A stretch of DNA of 64,000 bases, from assembly GCF_016775475.1 (NCBI RefSeq), contig NZ_JAEUXJ010000011.1, positions 114,189-178,188 on the forward strand, in the 5' to 3' direction. The DNA comes from Belnapia mucosa (GTDB lineage: Bacteria; Pseudomonadota; Alphaproteobacteria; Acetobacterales; Acetobacteraceae). The position numbers and the translations under genes were made by a program. Shown one piece after another: positions 40,484 through 48,554 of this stretch (positions are counted from its first letter, which is position 1; each line of letters starts with the position of its first letter). The notes under the pieces were generated by a model, which worked only from the letters and a program-made list of their open reading frames with translations, was not told the origin of the DNA and did no database searches.

Positions 40484-41683
40484 ATGGCGGTCGAACAGGC
40501 AGCGGGTCCGGCCAAGGGCCGCACGCTGGTGCGCAATATCGGGCTGCTGCTCTCAGGCGATCTGGCGACGCCGATTCTCGATGCCGATGCGGTGCTGGTC
40601 GAGGATGGGCGGATCGCCGCTATCGGCCGCGGCGCGGAACTGGCGGCGCGCGGCCCCATGGATCTCGTCATCGATGCGCATGGCTGCGCCGTCTGCCCCG
40701 GCCTGGTGGACAGCCATGTCCATCCCGTCTTCGGCGACTGGACCCCACGGCAGAACCAGCTTGGCTGGGTCGAGAGCAACCTCCATGGCGGCGTCACCAC
40801 CATGATCTCGGCCGGCGAGGTGCATCTGCCCGGCCGGCCGAAGGACATCGTCGGGCTGAAGGCACTCGCCATCACCGCGCAGCGCGCCTTCTTCAACGCC
40901 CGCCCCGCCGGGGTGAAGGTGCTGGCCGGCGCGCCGGTGCTGGAGAAGGGCATGGTCGAGAGCGACTTTGCCGAGCTCGCTGCCGCCGGCGTGACCCTGC
41001 TGGGCGAGGTCGGCCTCGGCAGCGTGAAGGCGGGCTATGAGGCGCGGGAGATGGTCGCCTGGGCCCGCAAGCATGGCATCCAGAGCACCATCCATACCGG
41101 CGGCCCATCCATCCCCGGCAGTGGCCTGATCGACAAGGACACGGTGCTGGAGGCTGATGCCGACATCATCGGCCATATCAATGGCGGCCATACCAGCCTG
41201 CCGGAGGGGCATGTCTGCGAGCTCTGCGAGCGCAGCAGCCGCGCCATCGAGCTGGTCCATAACGGCAATGAGCGGGTGGCGATCGCTGCGGCCCAGGCGG
41301 CGCGCGACCTTGGCCAGATGCATCGCGTCATCCTCGGCACCGACAGCCCGGCGGGCTCCGGCGTGCAGCCGCTCGGCATCATCCGCATGATCTCGCTGCT
41401 CGCCTCCCTCGGCGGCATCAAGCCCGAACTCGCCTTCGCCATGGCGACCGGCAACACCGCCCGCATCCGCAACCTCGATGCCGGGCTGATCGAGCCGGGC
41501 CGGGCCGCCGACCTCGTCTTCCTCGACCGTGCGCAGCACAGCGCGGGGCGGGACCTGCTCGACAGCATCGCGCTCGGCGATATCCCCGGCATCGGCGGGG
41601 TGATGATCGACGGCGCCATGCGCTGCGGCCGCAGCCGCAACACGCCGCCGGCGGAGCGGGTGCCGGAACTGCTCGGGCATTGA
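40484..41683 (+). CDS. Enamidase-like amidohydrolase
   Basis: 399-residue metal-dependent amidohydrolase. Metal site: VDSHVHPVFGD (HxH near residues 78-80), HTGGPSIPGSG, GHINGGHTSLPEGH and LGTDSPAGSG (Asp of strand 8). It resembles enamidase of Eubacterium barkeri, which opens 1,4,5,6-tetrahydro-6-oxonicotinate to 2-formylglutarate and ammonia, the step following 6-hydroxynicotinate reductase. Transcribed divergently from marR. The start at 40484 follows GGGGCAGGGG. Within the large imidazolonepropionase-like family the assignment leans on the neighbouring genes. Confidence 0.78.
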   Translation: MAVEQAAGPAKGRTLVRNIGLLLSGDLATPILDADAVLVEDGRIAAIGRGAELAARGPMDLVIDAHGCAVCPGLVDSHVHPVFGDWTPRQNQLGWVESNLHGGVTTMISAGEVHLPGRPKDIVGLKALAITAQRAFFNARPAGVKVLAGAPVLEKGMVESDFAELAAAGVTLLGEVGLGSVKAGYEAREMVAWARKHGIQSTIHTGGPSIPGSGLIDKDTVLEADADIIGHINGGHTSLPEGHVCELCERSSRAIELVHNGNERVAIAAAQAARDLGQMHRVILGTDSPAGSGVQPLGIIRMISLLASLGGIKPELAFAMATGNTARIRNLDAGLIEPGRAADLVFLDRAQHSAGRDLLDSIALGDIPGIGGVMIDGAMRCGRSRNTPPAERVPELLGH

Positions 41684-42684
41684 GGGGCCCGGTCCCCGGC
41701 TGGCGCCAGGGCCTTCGCAACGGGCTGCTCTTCGGGGTGCTGGCCCTCGGCGCGGTGGTCGCGCTGAATGCGGGGGAGCTGCCCGGGCTCGGCGCGATCC
41801 TGGCCGAGCTGCCGCTCGCGGTCGGCATCTCGCTCGCGGTGCATGTGCCGCAGATCCTGCTGACGGCGGCGGCCTGGCGGGCGCTGCTGCCCCCGGCCCA
41901 GCGGCCGCCCTTCGGCGCCATGGCGCTGCTGCGCTGGTATCGTGAATCGGCCAATGCGCTGGTGCCGGCCGGGGCGCTGGTCGGGCAGGCGGCGGCGGCG
42001 CGGCTGCTGGCGCGGCGCGGTGTGACGGGCGGGCTGGCCGGGGCGACCGCCACGGTCGATCTGACGCTGGAAGCCGTTTCCCAGCTTTTCTTCACCCTGG
42101 CGGGGGTGGCGCTGCTGCTGGGCCTCGGCGACGGGCCGGGTCTGCTCGGCTTTGCTGCGGCCGGGTTCGGCATCGCGCTGGCCGGGGCAGCGGCGATGGT
42201 GGTGCTGCAACGCCGCCTGCCGCTGGCGCTGCTGGAACGTGGCCTCGCACGGCTGGCGCGGCGCTGGCCGGCGATCGATCCGGGCGGCATCCACCGGCTG
42301 CAGGCGGCGATCCTCGCCCTGCATGCCGACTGGCCCCGGCTGGCCGCGGCGACCCTCTGGCATAGCCTCGCCTGGCTGCTGGGCGCGGTGGAGGTGGCCG
42401 GGGTCCTCGCCCTGCTCGGCCATCCGATCAGCCTGGCTGATGCATTGGTGATCGAGAGCCTGGCCCAGGCGCTGCGCAATGCCGGTTTCATGCTGCCGGG
42501 CGCCCTGGCGGTGCAGGAAGGGGCGATCATCGGCGCTGCGGCTCTGGTCGGGGTGCCGCCGGCCGCGGCCCTGGCGGTCGCCCTGGTGCGGCGGACGCGG
42601 GAGGTGGCGCTCGGCCTGCCCGGGCTTATCGCTTGGCAGCGGGCGGAAAGCGGGGCTATGCGATCCGCTGGATCGGGGGACTAG
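41680..42684 (+). CDS. HpnL-like flippase-domain membrane protein
   Basis: 334-residue integral membrane protein with about eight hydrophobic segments, in the flippase-like/lysylphosphatidylglycerol-synthase membrane family. It resembles hopanoid-associated HpnL (RWYRESANALVPAGALVGQA; TATVDLTLEAVSQLFFTLAG; ALRNAGFMLPGALAVQEGAI). The frame begins at TTG 41680, overlapping the enamidase stop; a start further in is possible. HpnL moves or exports hopanoid-type lipids, but no other hopanoid gene is visible here. Confidence 0.8.
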   Translation: MRGPVPGWRQGLRNGLLFGVLALGAVVALNAGELPGLGAILAELPLAVGISLAVHVPQILLTAAAWRALLPPAQRPPFGAMALLRWYRESANALVPAGALVGQAAAARLLARRGVTGGLAGATATVDLTLEAVSQLFFTLAGVALLLGLGDGPGLLGFAAAGFGIALAGAAAMVVLQRRLPLALLERGLARLARRWPAIDPGGIHRLQAAILALHADWPRLAAATLWHSLAWLLGAVEVAGVLALLGHPISLADALVIESLAQALRNAGFMLPGALAVQEGAIIGAAALVGVPPAAALAVALVRRTREVALGLPGLIAWQRAESGAMRSAGSGD

Positions 42685-42686
42685 GC

Positions 42687-43796
42687 ATGGCTGGTAAGGC
42701 TTCGAATGTGATCGACCTGCTGCGGCTGGTGCCGCGCGGGGGGCCGGCCATCTGCAATATTTCCGTCACCAATATGTGCAATGCAACCTGCGACTTCTGC
42801 AATTTCGCCCATGACAAAGGCTTCGTGACGCATCGGAGCTGGCTGGACGCCGCCCGCTTCACCGAGGCCCTGGGGCGGCTGCGGGAGCAGGCCGATGTGC
42901 GCTTCGTGACCTTCATGGGCGGCGAGCCGCTGCTGCATCCGAAGATCATTGAGATGGCCGAGGCGGCGACGGCGCATGGCATGCAGCCGACCCTCGTCAC
43001 CAATGGCTGGCTGCTGCCGCCCAAGGTGGATGCCCTGGCGGCGAGTGGCATCACCACCCTCTTCATCTCGATCGACAGCGAGCATGCCGAACTGCATGAG
43101 AAGAATCGCGGGCTGAAGGGCGTCTGCGCGCGCATCCGCGAGGCCAATACCCGGCTGGCCGCCAAGGGCGTGACCGTCATCGCCAGCGTCGCCATGACCC
43201 GGCTGGTCAAGGACTACGAGGCGCTGGGGCGCTTCCTGAAGGAGCTGGGCTTCTCCGCCGTCACCTTCTCCTATCCGCGCAAGGCGGCGCTCGGCTCCAA
43301 CTCCCTCGTCTATTCCGAGGATAGCGAGCTGGTGGACATGTCCCAGGCCGAGCTGCTGACCGCCTTCGAGGGGGTCGAGAAGGCCCGTGCGGTGATCCCG
43401 GTCCACAATCCACGCGCCGCCATCGCCGATATGCGCCGCCGGCTGACCGGCCAGGGCGAGCGCTTCATTTGCCATGCCGGCTACAAGTATTTCTACCTGG
43501 ACTGGAATTACGATCTCTGGCGCTGCGAGGACTGGAAGGCGCCGATCGCGTCGCTCTGGGACTTCACGCCGGAGAAGGCGATGCGGGATGTCTGCCAGGC
43601 CTGCACCACCGACTGCTACCGCGATGCCAGCATCATGCTGCATTTCTCCGTCTCGATCGGCGATTCCTTCGCGCGGTTGAAGGAGGGCCGGCCGCTCGCG
43701 GCGGTGGCGGCGCTGGCGGACCGGCGTAATCTCGGCTCGCTCGGCGCCGTGATCGGCCATGGCGCGCGGCTGGCGAAGCTGGCGGGAAGGGGATAG
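42687..43796 (+). CDS. Radical SAM protein with C-terminal cysteine cluster
   Basis: 369-residue radical SAM enzyme. The cluster-binding motif is CNATCDFCNF (CxxxCxxC, residues ~32-39), followed by TFMGGEPLLHPKIIEMAEAA (GGE motif). A C-terminal cysteine set (FICHAGYKYFYLDWNYDLWRC... then VCQACTTDC) suggests a SPASM/Twitch-like auxiliary site. It follows the HpnL-like gene by two bases and precedes the AA_synth gene by three, so all three are co-transcribed. The substrate is unknown; it is not HpnH or HpnJ by motif. Confidence 0.85.
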   Translation: MAGKASNVIDLLRLVPRGGPAICNISVTNMCNATCDFCNFAHDKGFVTHRSWLDAARFTEALGRLREQADVRFVTFMGGEPLLHPKIIEMAEAATAHGMQPTLVTNGWLLPPKVDALAASGITTLFISIDSEHAELHEKNRGLKGVCARIREANTRLAAKGVTVIASVAMTRLVKDYEALGRFLKELGFSAVTFSYPRKAALGSNSLVYSEDSELVDMSQAELLTAFEGVEKARAVIPVHNPRAAIADMRRRLTGQGERFICHAGYKYFYLDWNYDLWRCEDWKAPIASLWDFTPEKAMRDVCQACTTDCYRDASIMLHFSVSIGDSFARLKEGRPLAAVAALADRRNLGSLGAVIGHGARLAKLAGRG

Positions 43797-43799
43797 GCG

Positions 43800-44384
43800 A
43801 TGGCGGCGGTGATCCGGAAACTCGTGGTCCTGCTGGATGAGACGCGTCGGGAGATGGGGCGCGATCTGGCCCGGCCGATCCGCCGCGCCGTCGCCTGCGC
43901 CGTCATCGAGAATCCCTTCGCCGGCCGCTATGAGGAAGACCTGTCCGACCTCGTCGCCCAGGGCGAGGAGCTGGGCGCGCTGCTCGCCGCCCGCGCCATC
44001 GCCGCTCTCGGCATCCCGGGCGAGCAGGTCGAGAGCTTCGGCAAGGCCGCCGTGGTCGGGGAGGCGGGGGAGCTGGAACATGCCGCCGCCCTGCTGCACC
44101 CGAGGATGGGCGCCCCGGTGCGGGCGGCGCTCGGGAAGGGGCCGGCGCTGATCCCTTCGGCGAAGAAGGCCGGGAGCCCCGGCACCGCCATCGACGTGCC
44201 GCTCGGGCATAAGGACGCAGCCTTCGTCCGCAGCCATTTCGACGCGATCGAGGCGCGGATTCCGGACGCCCCGCGGGCGGGGGAAATCCTGCTCTGCCTG
44301 GCCCTCACGGATGGCGGGCGGCCGAGCCCGCGGATCGGCGGCCTCACCACCGCGGAAGTCATCGGCCAGGATGGGCTTCGCTAG
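43800..44384 (+). CDS. AA_synth (PF06684-like) family protein
   Basis: 194-residue protein resembling the 'amino acid synthesis' family, whose biochemical role is not established. Landmarks: KLVVLLDETRREMGRDLARP, VIENPFAGRYEEDLSDLVAQ, LGIPGEQVESFGKAAVVGEA, and GKGPALIPSAKKAGSPGTAI. Three bases after the radical SAM gene; 98 bases before a LIV-type transporter operon. Members are often found with amide or amino-acid catabolic and transport genes, consistent with this place. Confidence 0.8.
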   Translation: MAAVIRKLVVLLDETRREMGRDLARPIRRAVACAVIENPFAGRYEEDLSDLVAQGEELGALLAARAIAALGIPGEQVESFGKAAVVGEAGELEHAAALLHPRMGAPVRAALGKGPALIPSAKKAGSPGTAIDVPLGHKDAAFVRSHFDAIEARIPDAPRAGEILLCLALTDGGRPSPRIGGLTTAEVIGQDGLR

Positions 44385-44404
44385 GCTGTAACCCGCGCTC
44401 CGCC

Positions 44405-44433
44405 TTGCATTCGGCGCGGCCGCCAGCCATACC
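44405..44433 (+). promoter_or_regulatory. Weak promoter candidate for the four-binding-protein transporter operon
   Basis: TTGCAT (44405-44410), 17-base spacer, CATACC (44428-44433), in the 98-base gap before livG. Only a modest match to consensus; read-through from the upstream genes is equally possible. Confidence 0.3.
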
Positions 44434-44481
44434 TAGCCGCAACGACGGCCAGAGGCGGCCGCGGCAGGGAGAGCGATCCGG

Positions 44482-45258
44482 GTGAGCGATTCCATCCTGG
44501 AAACAACGGGGCTGACCAAGGAATTCCGGGGATTCGTCGCCGTGAACGGCGTCTCCCTGCAGGTCCGGCGCGGCAGCATCCATGGGCTGATCGGCCCGAA
44601 CGGCGCCGGCAAGACCACATGCTTCAACCTGCTGACCAAATTCCTCCAGCCGACCCGCGGCACCATCCGCTATGACGGCAAGGATATTACCGGCATGAAG
44701 CCGGCCGAGGTCGCGCGGCTCGGCCTGGTCCGCAGCTTCCAGATCTCGGCCGTCTTCCCGCATCTCTCGGTGCTGGAGAATGTCCGCGTCGCCCTCCAGC
44801 GGGAGCGAGGCGGCAGCTTCGACTTCTGGCGCTCCGACAGCCTGCTGCGGCGATTCGACGACCGCGCCATGGCGCTGCTGGAGGATGTCGGCCTCACCTC
44901 CTATGCCCGGATCCCGGCCGGCGAGCTGCCCTATGGGCGCAAGCGGGCGCTGGAGATCGCGACGACGCTCGCGATGGATCCAGCCATGATGCTGCTGGAC
45001 GAGCCGACGGCCGGCATGACGCATGAGGATGTGGACCGGATCGTCGCGCTGGTGCGGCGCGTCTCGGCCGGCCGCACCGTGCTGCTGGTGGAGCACAACC
45101 TGAAGGTCGTCTCCGGCCTCTGCGACCGCATCACCGTGCTCGCGCGCGGGAGCGTCCTCGCCGAAGGCGACTATGGCGAGGTCTCCCGCAACCCCGATGT
45201 GGTCGCCGCCTATCTCGGCACCGAAGCCGCCCCGGAAGGAGCGATGGCCCATGGCTGA
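44482..45258 (+). CDS. LIV-type ABC transporter ATP-binding protein LivG (second system)
   Basis: 258-residue ATPase. Walker A GPNGAGKTT, RSFQISAVFPHLSVLENVRV, LPYGRKRALEIATTLA (LivG-type signature), Walker B MMLLDEPTAGM, H-loop VEHNLKVV. Starts at GTG. It overlaps livF by 8 bases. The order ATPases - four binding proteins - permeases is unusual, since LIV systems more often put a single binding protein first or last. Confidence 0.93.
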   Translation: MSDSILETTGLTKEFRGFVAVNGVSLQVRRGSIHGLIGPNGAGKTTCFNLLTKFLQPTRGTIRYDGKDITGMKPAEVARLGLVRSFQISAVFPHLSVLENVRVALQRERGGSFDFWRSDSLLRRFDDRAMALLEDVGLTSYARIPAGELPYGRKRALEIATTLAMDPAMMLLDEPTAGMTHEDVDRIVALVRRVSAGRTVLLVEHNLKVVSGLCDRITVLARGSVLAEGDYGEVSRNPDVVAAYLGTEAAPEGAMAHG

Positions 45259-45991
45259 GACCCTGGAACGCGCCCGCCCCGCCGATGCCGGCACGCCGCT
45301 GCTGGAGGTCCGCGGGCTGGAGGCCTGGTATGGCGAGAGCCATATCCTGCATGGCGTCGATATCGACGTGAAGCCGGGCGAGGTGGTCACGCTGCTCGGC
45401 CGCAACGGCGCCGGCAAGACGACGACGCTCCGCGCCATCATGGGCCTGACCGGCCGCCGCGCCGGTAGCATCCGCTTCGAGGGGCGGGAGACGATCAACC
45501 TCCGCTCCGACCTCATCGGCCGGGCCGGGATCGGCTACTGCCCGGAGGAGAGGGGCATCTTTGCCAGCCTCAACGTTACCGAGAACCTGATGCTGCCGCC
45601 GGTGGTGAAGCCGGGCGGGCTCGACTTGGACACCATATACAAGCTCTTCCCGAACCTGAAGGAACGGGCGAACAGCCAGGGCACCAAGCTCTCCGGTGGC
45701 GAGCAGCAGATGCTGGCGATCGCCCGCATCCTGCGGACCGGCGCCAACCTGCTGCTGCTGGATGAGCCGACCGAAGGCCTCGCCCCGGTCATCGTCCAGC
45801 AGATCGGCGCCATGATCCGCGAGATCAAGGCGCGCGGATTCACCGTGCTGCTGGTCGAGCAGAATTTCCGCTTCGCCCAGACCGTCGCGGACCGCCACTA
45901 TGTCATGGAGCATGGCCGCGTCGTCGATATGGTCCGGAACGAGGAGCTGAATGCCTCGCTCGGCCGGCTGCATGAATATCTCGGTGTCTGA
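45251..45991 (+). CDS. LIV-type ABC transporter ATP-binding protein LivF (second system)
   Basis: 246-residue ATPase. Walker A GRNGAGKTTT, GIGYCPEERGIFASLNVTEN, signature LSGGEQQMLAIAR, Walker B LLLLDEPTEGL, H-loop VEQNFRFA. The ATG at 45251 lies inside the livG end. Followed after 25 bases by the first of four binding proteins. Confidence 0.93.
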   Translation: MAETLERARPADAGTPLLEVRGLEAWYGESHILHGVDIDVKPGEVVTLLGRNGAGKTTTLRAIMGLTGRRAGSIRFEGRETINLRSDLIGRAGIGYCPEERGIFASLNVTENLMLPPVVKPGGLDLDTIYKLFPNLKERANSQGTKLSGGEQQMLAIARILRTGANLLLLDEPTEGLAPVIVQQIGAMIREIKARGFTVLLVEQNFRFAQTVADRHYVMEHGRVVDMVRNEELNASLGRLHEYLGV

Positions 45992-46016
45992 TCCCGCTTC
46001 CAGGAGCCTGTCCCGA

Positions 46017-47240
46017 ATGTCGCTCGACCGCCGCAGCCTGCTGACCGGTGTTGCTGCCGCCCCCTTCGCCTTTGCCCGCGCCGCGCATGCGCAAGGGACG
46101 CCGACCATCAAGATCGGCGTGCTGAACGACCAGTCGGGCGTCTATCGCGACATCTCCGGCCCGACCTCGGTCGCCTGCGTGCGCCAGGCGATCCAGGATT
46201 TCGGCAGCCATGGCTTCAATGTCGAAGTGCTGGTCGGCGACCACCAGAACAAGCCCGATGTCGGCAGCAACATCGCCCGGCAATGGATCGACCGCGACGG
46301 CGTCGATGTGCTGGTCGATGTGCCGAACAGCGCCGTCGGCCTCGCGGTCAATGGCGTCGCGCGGGAAAAGAACAAGGTCTATCTGAACTCGACCTCGGCC
46401 ACCGCGGACCTCACCGGGGCGCAGTGCTCGCCGAACACGATCCACTGGACCTACGACACCTATATGCTGGCGAAGTCGACCGGCGGCGCCATGGTGAAGG
46501 CCGGCGGCGATAGCTGGTTCTTCATCACCGCCGACTATGCCTTCGGCCATGCGCTGGAGCGGGACACGACGAATTTCGTCAAGTCGGCCGGTGGCCGCAT
46601 CGTCGGCGGCGTGCGCCATCCGCTGAGCAATACCGACTACTCCTCCTTCCTCGTGCAGGCGCAGTCCTCCCGCGCCAAGGTCATCGGCCTCGCCAATGCC
46701 GGTGCCGATACGGTGAACACGGTGAAGCAGGCGGCGGAGTTCGGCATTACCCGGCGCGGCACCAAGATCGCCGTGCTGCTGATGTTCTTGAACGACGTGC
46801 ATGCGCTCGGCCTCCAGGCGGCGCAGGGCCTGGTCCTGACCGAGACCTTCTATTGGGACCTCAACGACCGGACCCGCGCCTTCACCAACCGGGTGAAGCC
46901 GCATCTCGCCGGCTCGATGCCCGCCATGTCGCATGCCGGCTGCTACAGCGCGGTGCTGCACTACCTGAAGACGGCGGCGGATATGGGCGCGGCCCAGGCC
47001 AAGGCCGATGGCGCCGCGACGGTCACCCGGATGAAGGCGATGCCGACCGATGACGACTGCTTCGGCGCCGGCCGCATCCGCGAGGACGGCCGCAAGCTGC
47101 ACCCCGCCTATCTGTTCGAGGTGAAGACGCCGGCCGAGAGCAAGGGCGCCTGGGACTACTACAAACTGCTGCAGACCACCCCGGCCGATGAGGCCTGGCG
47201 GCCGCTGAACGAAGGCGGCTGCTCGCTCGTCCGCAGCTAG
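46017..47240 (+). CDS. ABC substrate-binding protein, paralogue 1 of 4
   Basis: 407-residue type-I periplasmic binding protein. Twin-arginine signal (MSLDRRSLLTGVAAAPFAFA, cleavage near AHAQG). Mature start PTIKIGVLNDQSGVYRDISG. It shares with the next three genes the blocks DHQNKPDVG, FFITADYAFGHALERDT, FYWDLNDRTRAF and a C-terminal PLNEGGCSLVRS. At the block before SSFLVQAQ it reads LSNTDY, where copies 2-4 have FPATTDF. Delivers ligand to the LivHM permease encoded 4 kb downstream; ligand unknown. Confidence 0.92.
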   Translation: MSLDRRSLLTGVAAAPFAFARAAHAQGTPTIKIGVLNDQSGVYRDISGPTSVACVRQAIQDFGSHGFNVEVLVGDHQNKPDVGSNIARQWIDRDGVDVLVDVPNSAVGLAVNGVAREKNKVYLNSTSATADLTGAQCSPNTIHWTYDTYMLAKSTGGAMVKAGGDSWFFITADYAFGHALERDTTNFVKSAGGRIVGGVRHPLSNTDYSSFLVQAQSSRAKVIGLANAGADTVNTVKQAAEFGITRRGTKIAVLLMFLNDVHALGLQAAQGLVLTETFYWDLNDRTRAFTNRVKPHLAGSMPAMSHAGCYSAVLHYLKTAADMGAAQAKADGAATVTRMKAMPTDDDCFGAGRIREDGRKLHPAYLFEVKTPAESKGAWDYYKLLQTTPADEAWRPLNEGGCSLVRS

Positions 47241-47261
47241 AGGATCGCAGGATACGGGAGA

Positions 47262-47284
47262 CCGGGCGGCAAAGAACCGTCCGG
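47262..47284 (+). other. Intercistronic hairpin between binding-protein genes 1 and 2
   Basis: 8-bp stem CCGGGCGG/CCGTCCGG (one G-T pair) with a CAAAGAA loop, in the 68-base gap between the first two paralogues and without a U tract. Such hairpins often stabilise binding-protein mRNA or tune the ratio of binding protein to permease. Confidence 0.45.
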
Positions 47285-47308
47285 CCCCGCCAACAGGGGG
47301 ACGGACCG

Positions 47309-48538
47309 ATGGAGACGACGCGCAGAGGTTTGCTTGGGACTGGTGCCGCCGCGGCGGCCGTGACGGCGCTGCCGCGGTTGAGCCGCGCCCAGGCGGCGAA
47401 CACGATCCGCATCGGCGTGCTGAACGACATGTCCGGCACCTACAAGGACAATACGGGCCCCAGCTCGGTCGCCTGCGCGCAGCAGGCGATCGCCGAGTTC
47501 GGCCAGCAGGGCTTCAATGTCGAGCTGATCTTCGCCGACCATCAGAACAAGCCCGATGTCGGGGTGAACCTGGCGCGCCAATGGTACGACCAGGGCGTTG
47601 ACATGATCCTCGACGTGCCGACCTCCTCGGTCGGGCTCGCGGTGAACAACGTCGCCCGCGAGAAGAACAAGGTGAACATCAATTGCGGCTCGGCGACCTC
47701 GGACCTGACCGGGGCGCAATGCGCGCCGACCATGGTCCACTGGTCCTACGACACCTACATGCTGTCGAAGTCCACCGGCGGCGCCATGGTGAAGGCCGGC
47801 GGTGACACCTGGTTCTTCATCACCGCCGACTACGCCTTCGGCCATGCGCTGGAGCGCGACACCAGCAATTTCGTCAAGTCCGCCGGTGGCCGCGTGCTCG
47901 GTGCGGTGCGCACGCCCTTCCCGGCGACGACCGATTTCTCCTCCTTCCTCGTTCAGGCGCAGAGCTCGCGCGCCAAGGTCATCGGCTTCGCCAATGCCGG
48001 ATCCGACACCATCAACTGCGTGAAGCAGGCGGCGGAATTCGGCATCACCAAGCGCGGAACCAAGCTCGCCGCCATGCTGATGTTCATCACCGATGTGCAT
48101 TCCATCGGGCTCGAGACGGGGCAGGGTCTGGTCTGCACCGAGAGCTTCTACTGGGATCTCAATGACCGCACCCGCGCCTTCACCCAGCGCGTCCTGCCGA
48201 AGATGCCCAATCTCTACCCGAACCAGATCCATGCCGGCTGCTATTCCGCGACGCTGCACTACCTCCGCGCCGTGCAGGCGATGGGTGTCCCGGCTGCCAA
48301 GGCCTCTGGCACCGAGGTCGTGAACCGCATGAAGGCGATGCCGACCGAGGACGATGCCTTCGGTGCGGGCAGCATCCGCGCCGATGGGCGGAAGCTCTGT
48401 CCTTCCTACCTGCTCGAGGTGAAGTCGCCGGCCGAATCCAAGCGGCCCTGGGACTACTACAAGGTGCTGCAATCGACGCCGGCCGAGGAGGCCTTCCGCC
48501 CACTGAACGAAGGCGGCTGCTCCCTGGTCCGCGGCTGA
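47309..48538 (+). CDS. ABC substrate-binding protein, paralogue 2 of 4
   Basis: 409-residue paralogue with a Tat-type signal (TTRRGLLGTG, cleavage after SRAQA) and the shared blocks DHQNKPDVG, DTWFFITADYAFGHALERDT, PFPATTDFSSFLVQAQSSRA and FYWDLNDRTRAF. It is closer to copy 3 than to copies 1 and 4; both have the mature start ANTIRIGVLND and the segment WYDQGVD. Nucleotide identity with copy 3 includes uninterrupted runs above 30 bases around 47925 and 49165. The 68-base gap before it is the only sizeable one in the array. Confidence 0.92.
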   Translation: METTRRGLLGTGAAAAAVTALPRLSRAQAANTIRIGVLNDMSGTYKDNTGPSSVACAQQAIAEFGQQGFNVELIFADHQNKPDVGVNLARQWYDQGVDMILDVPTSSVGLAVNNVAREKNKVNINCGSATSDLTGAQCAPTMVHWSYDTYMLSKSTGGAMVKAGGDTWFFITADYAFGHALERDTSNFVKSAGGRVLGAVRTPFPATTDFSSFLVQAQSSRAKVIGFANAGSDTINCVKQAAEFGITKRGTKLAAMLMFITDVHSIGLETGQGLVCTESFYWDLNDRTRAFTQRVLPKMPNLYPNQIHAGCYSATLHYLRAVQAMGVPAAKASGTEVVNRMKAMPTEDDAFGAGSIRADGRKLCPSYLLEVKSPAESKRPWDYYKVLQSTPAEEAFRPLNEGGCSLVRG

Positions 48539-48554
48539 GGAAGAGAGGAAACCG

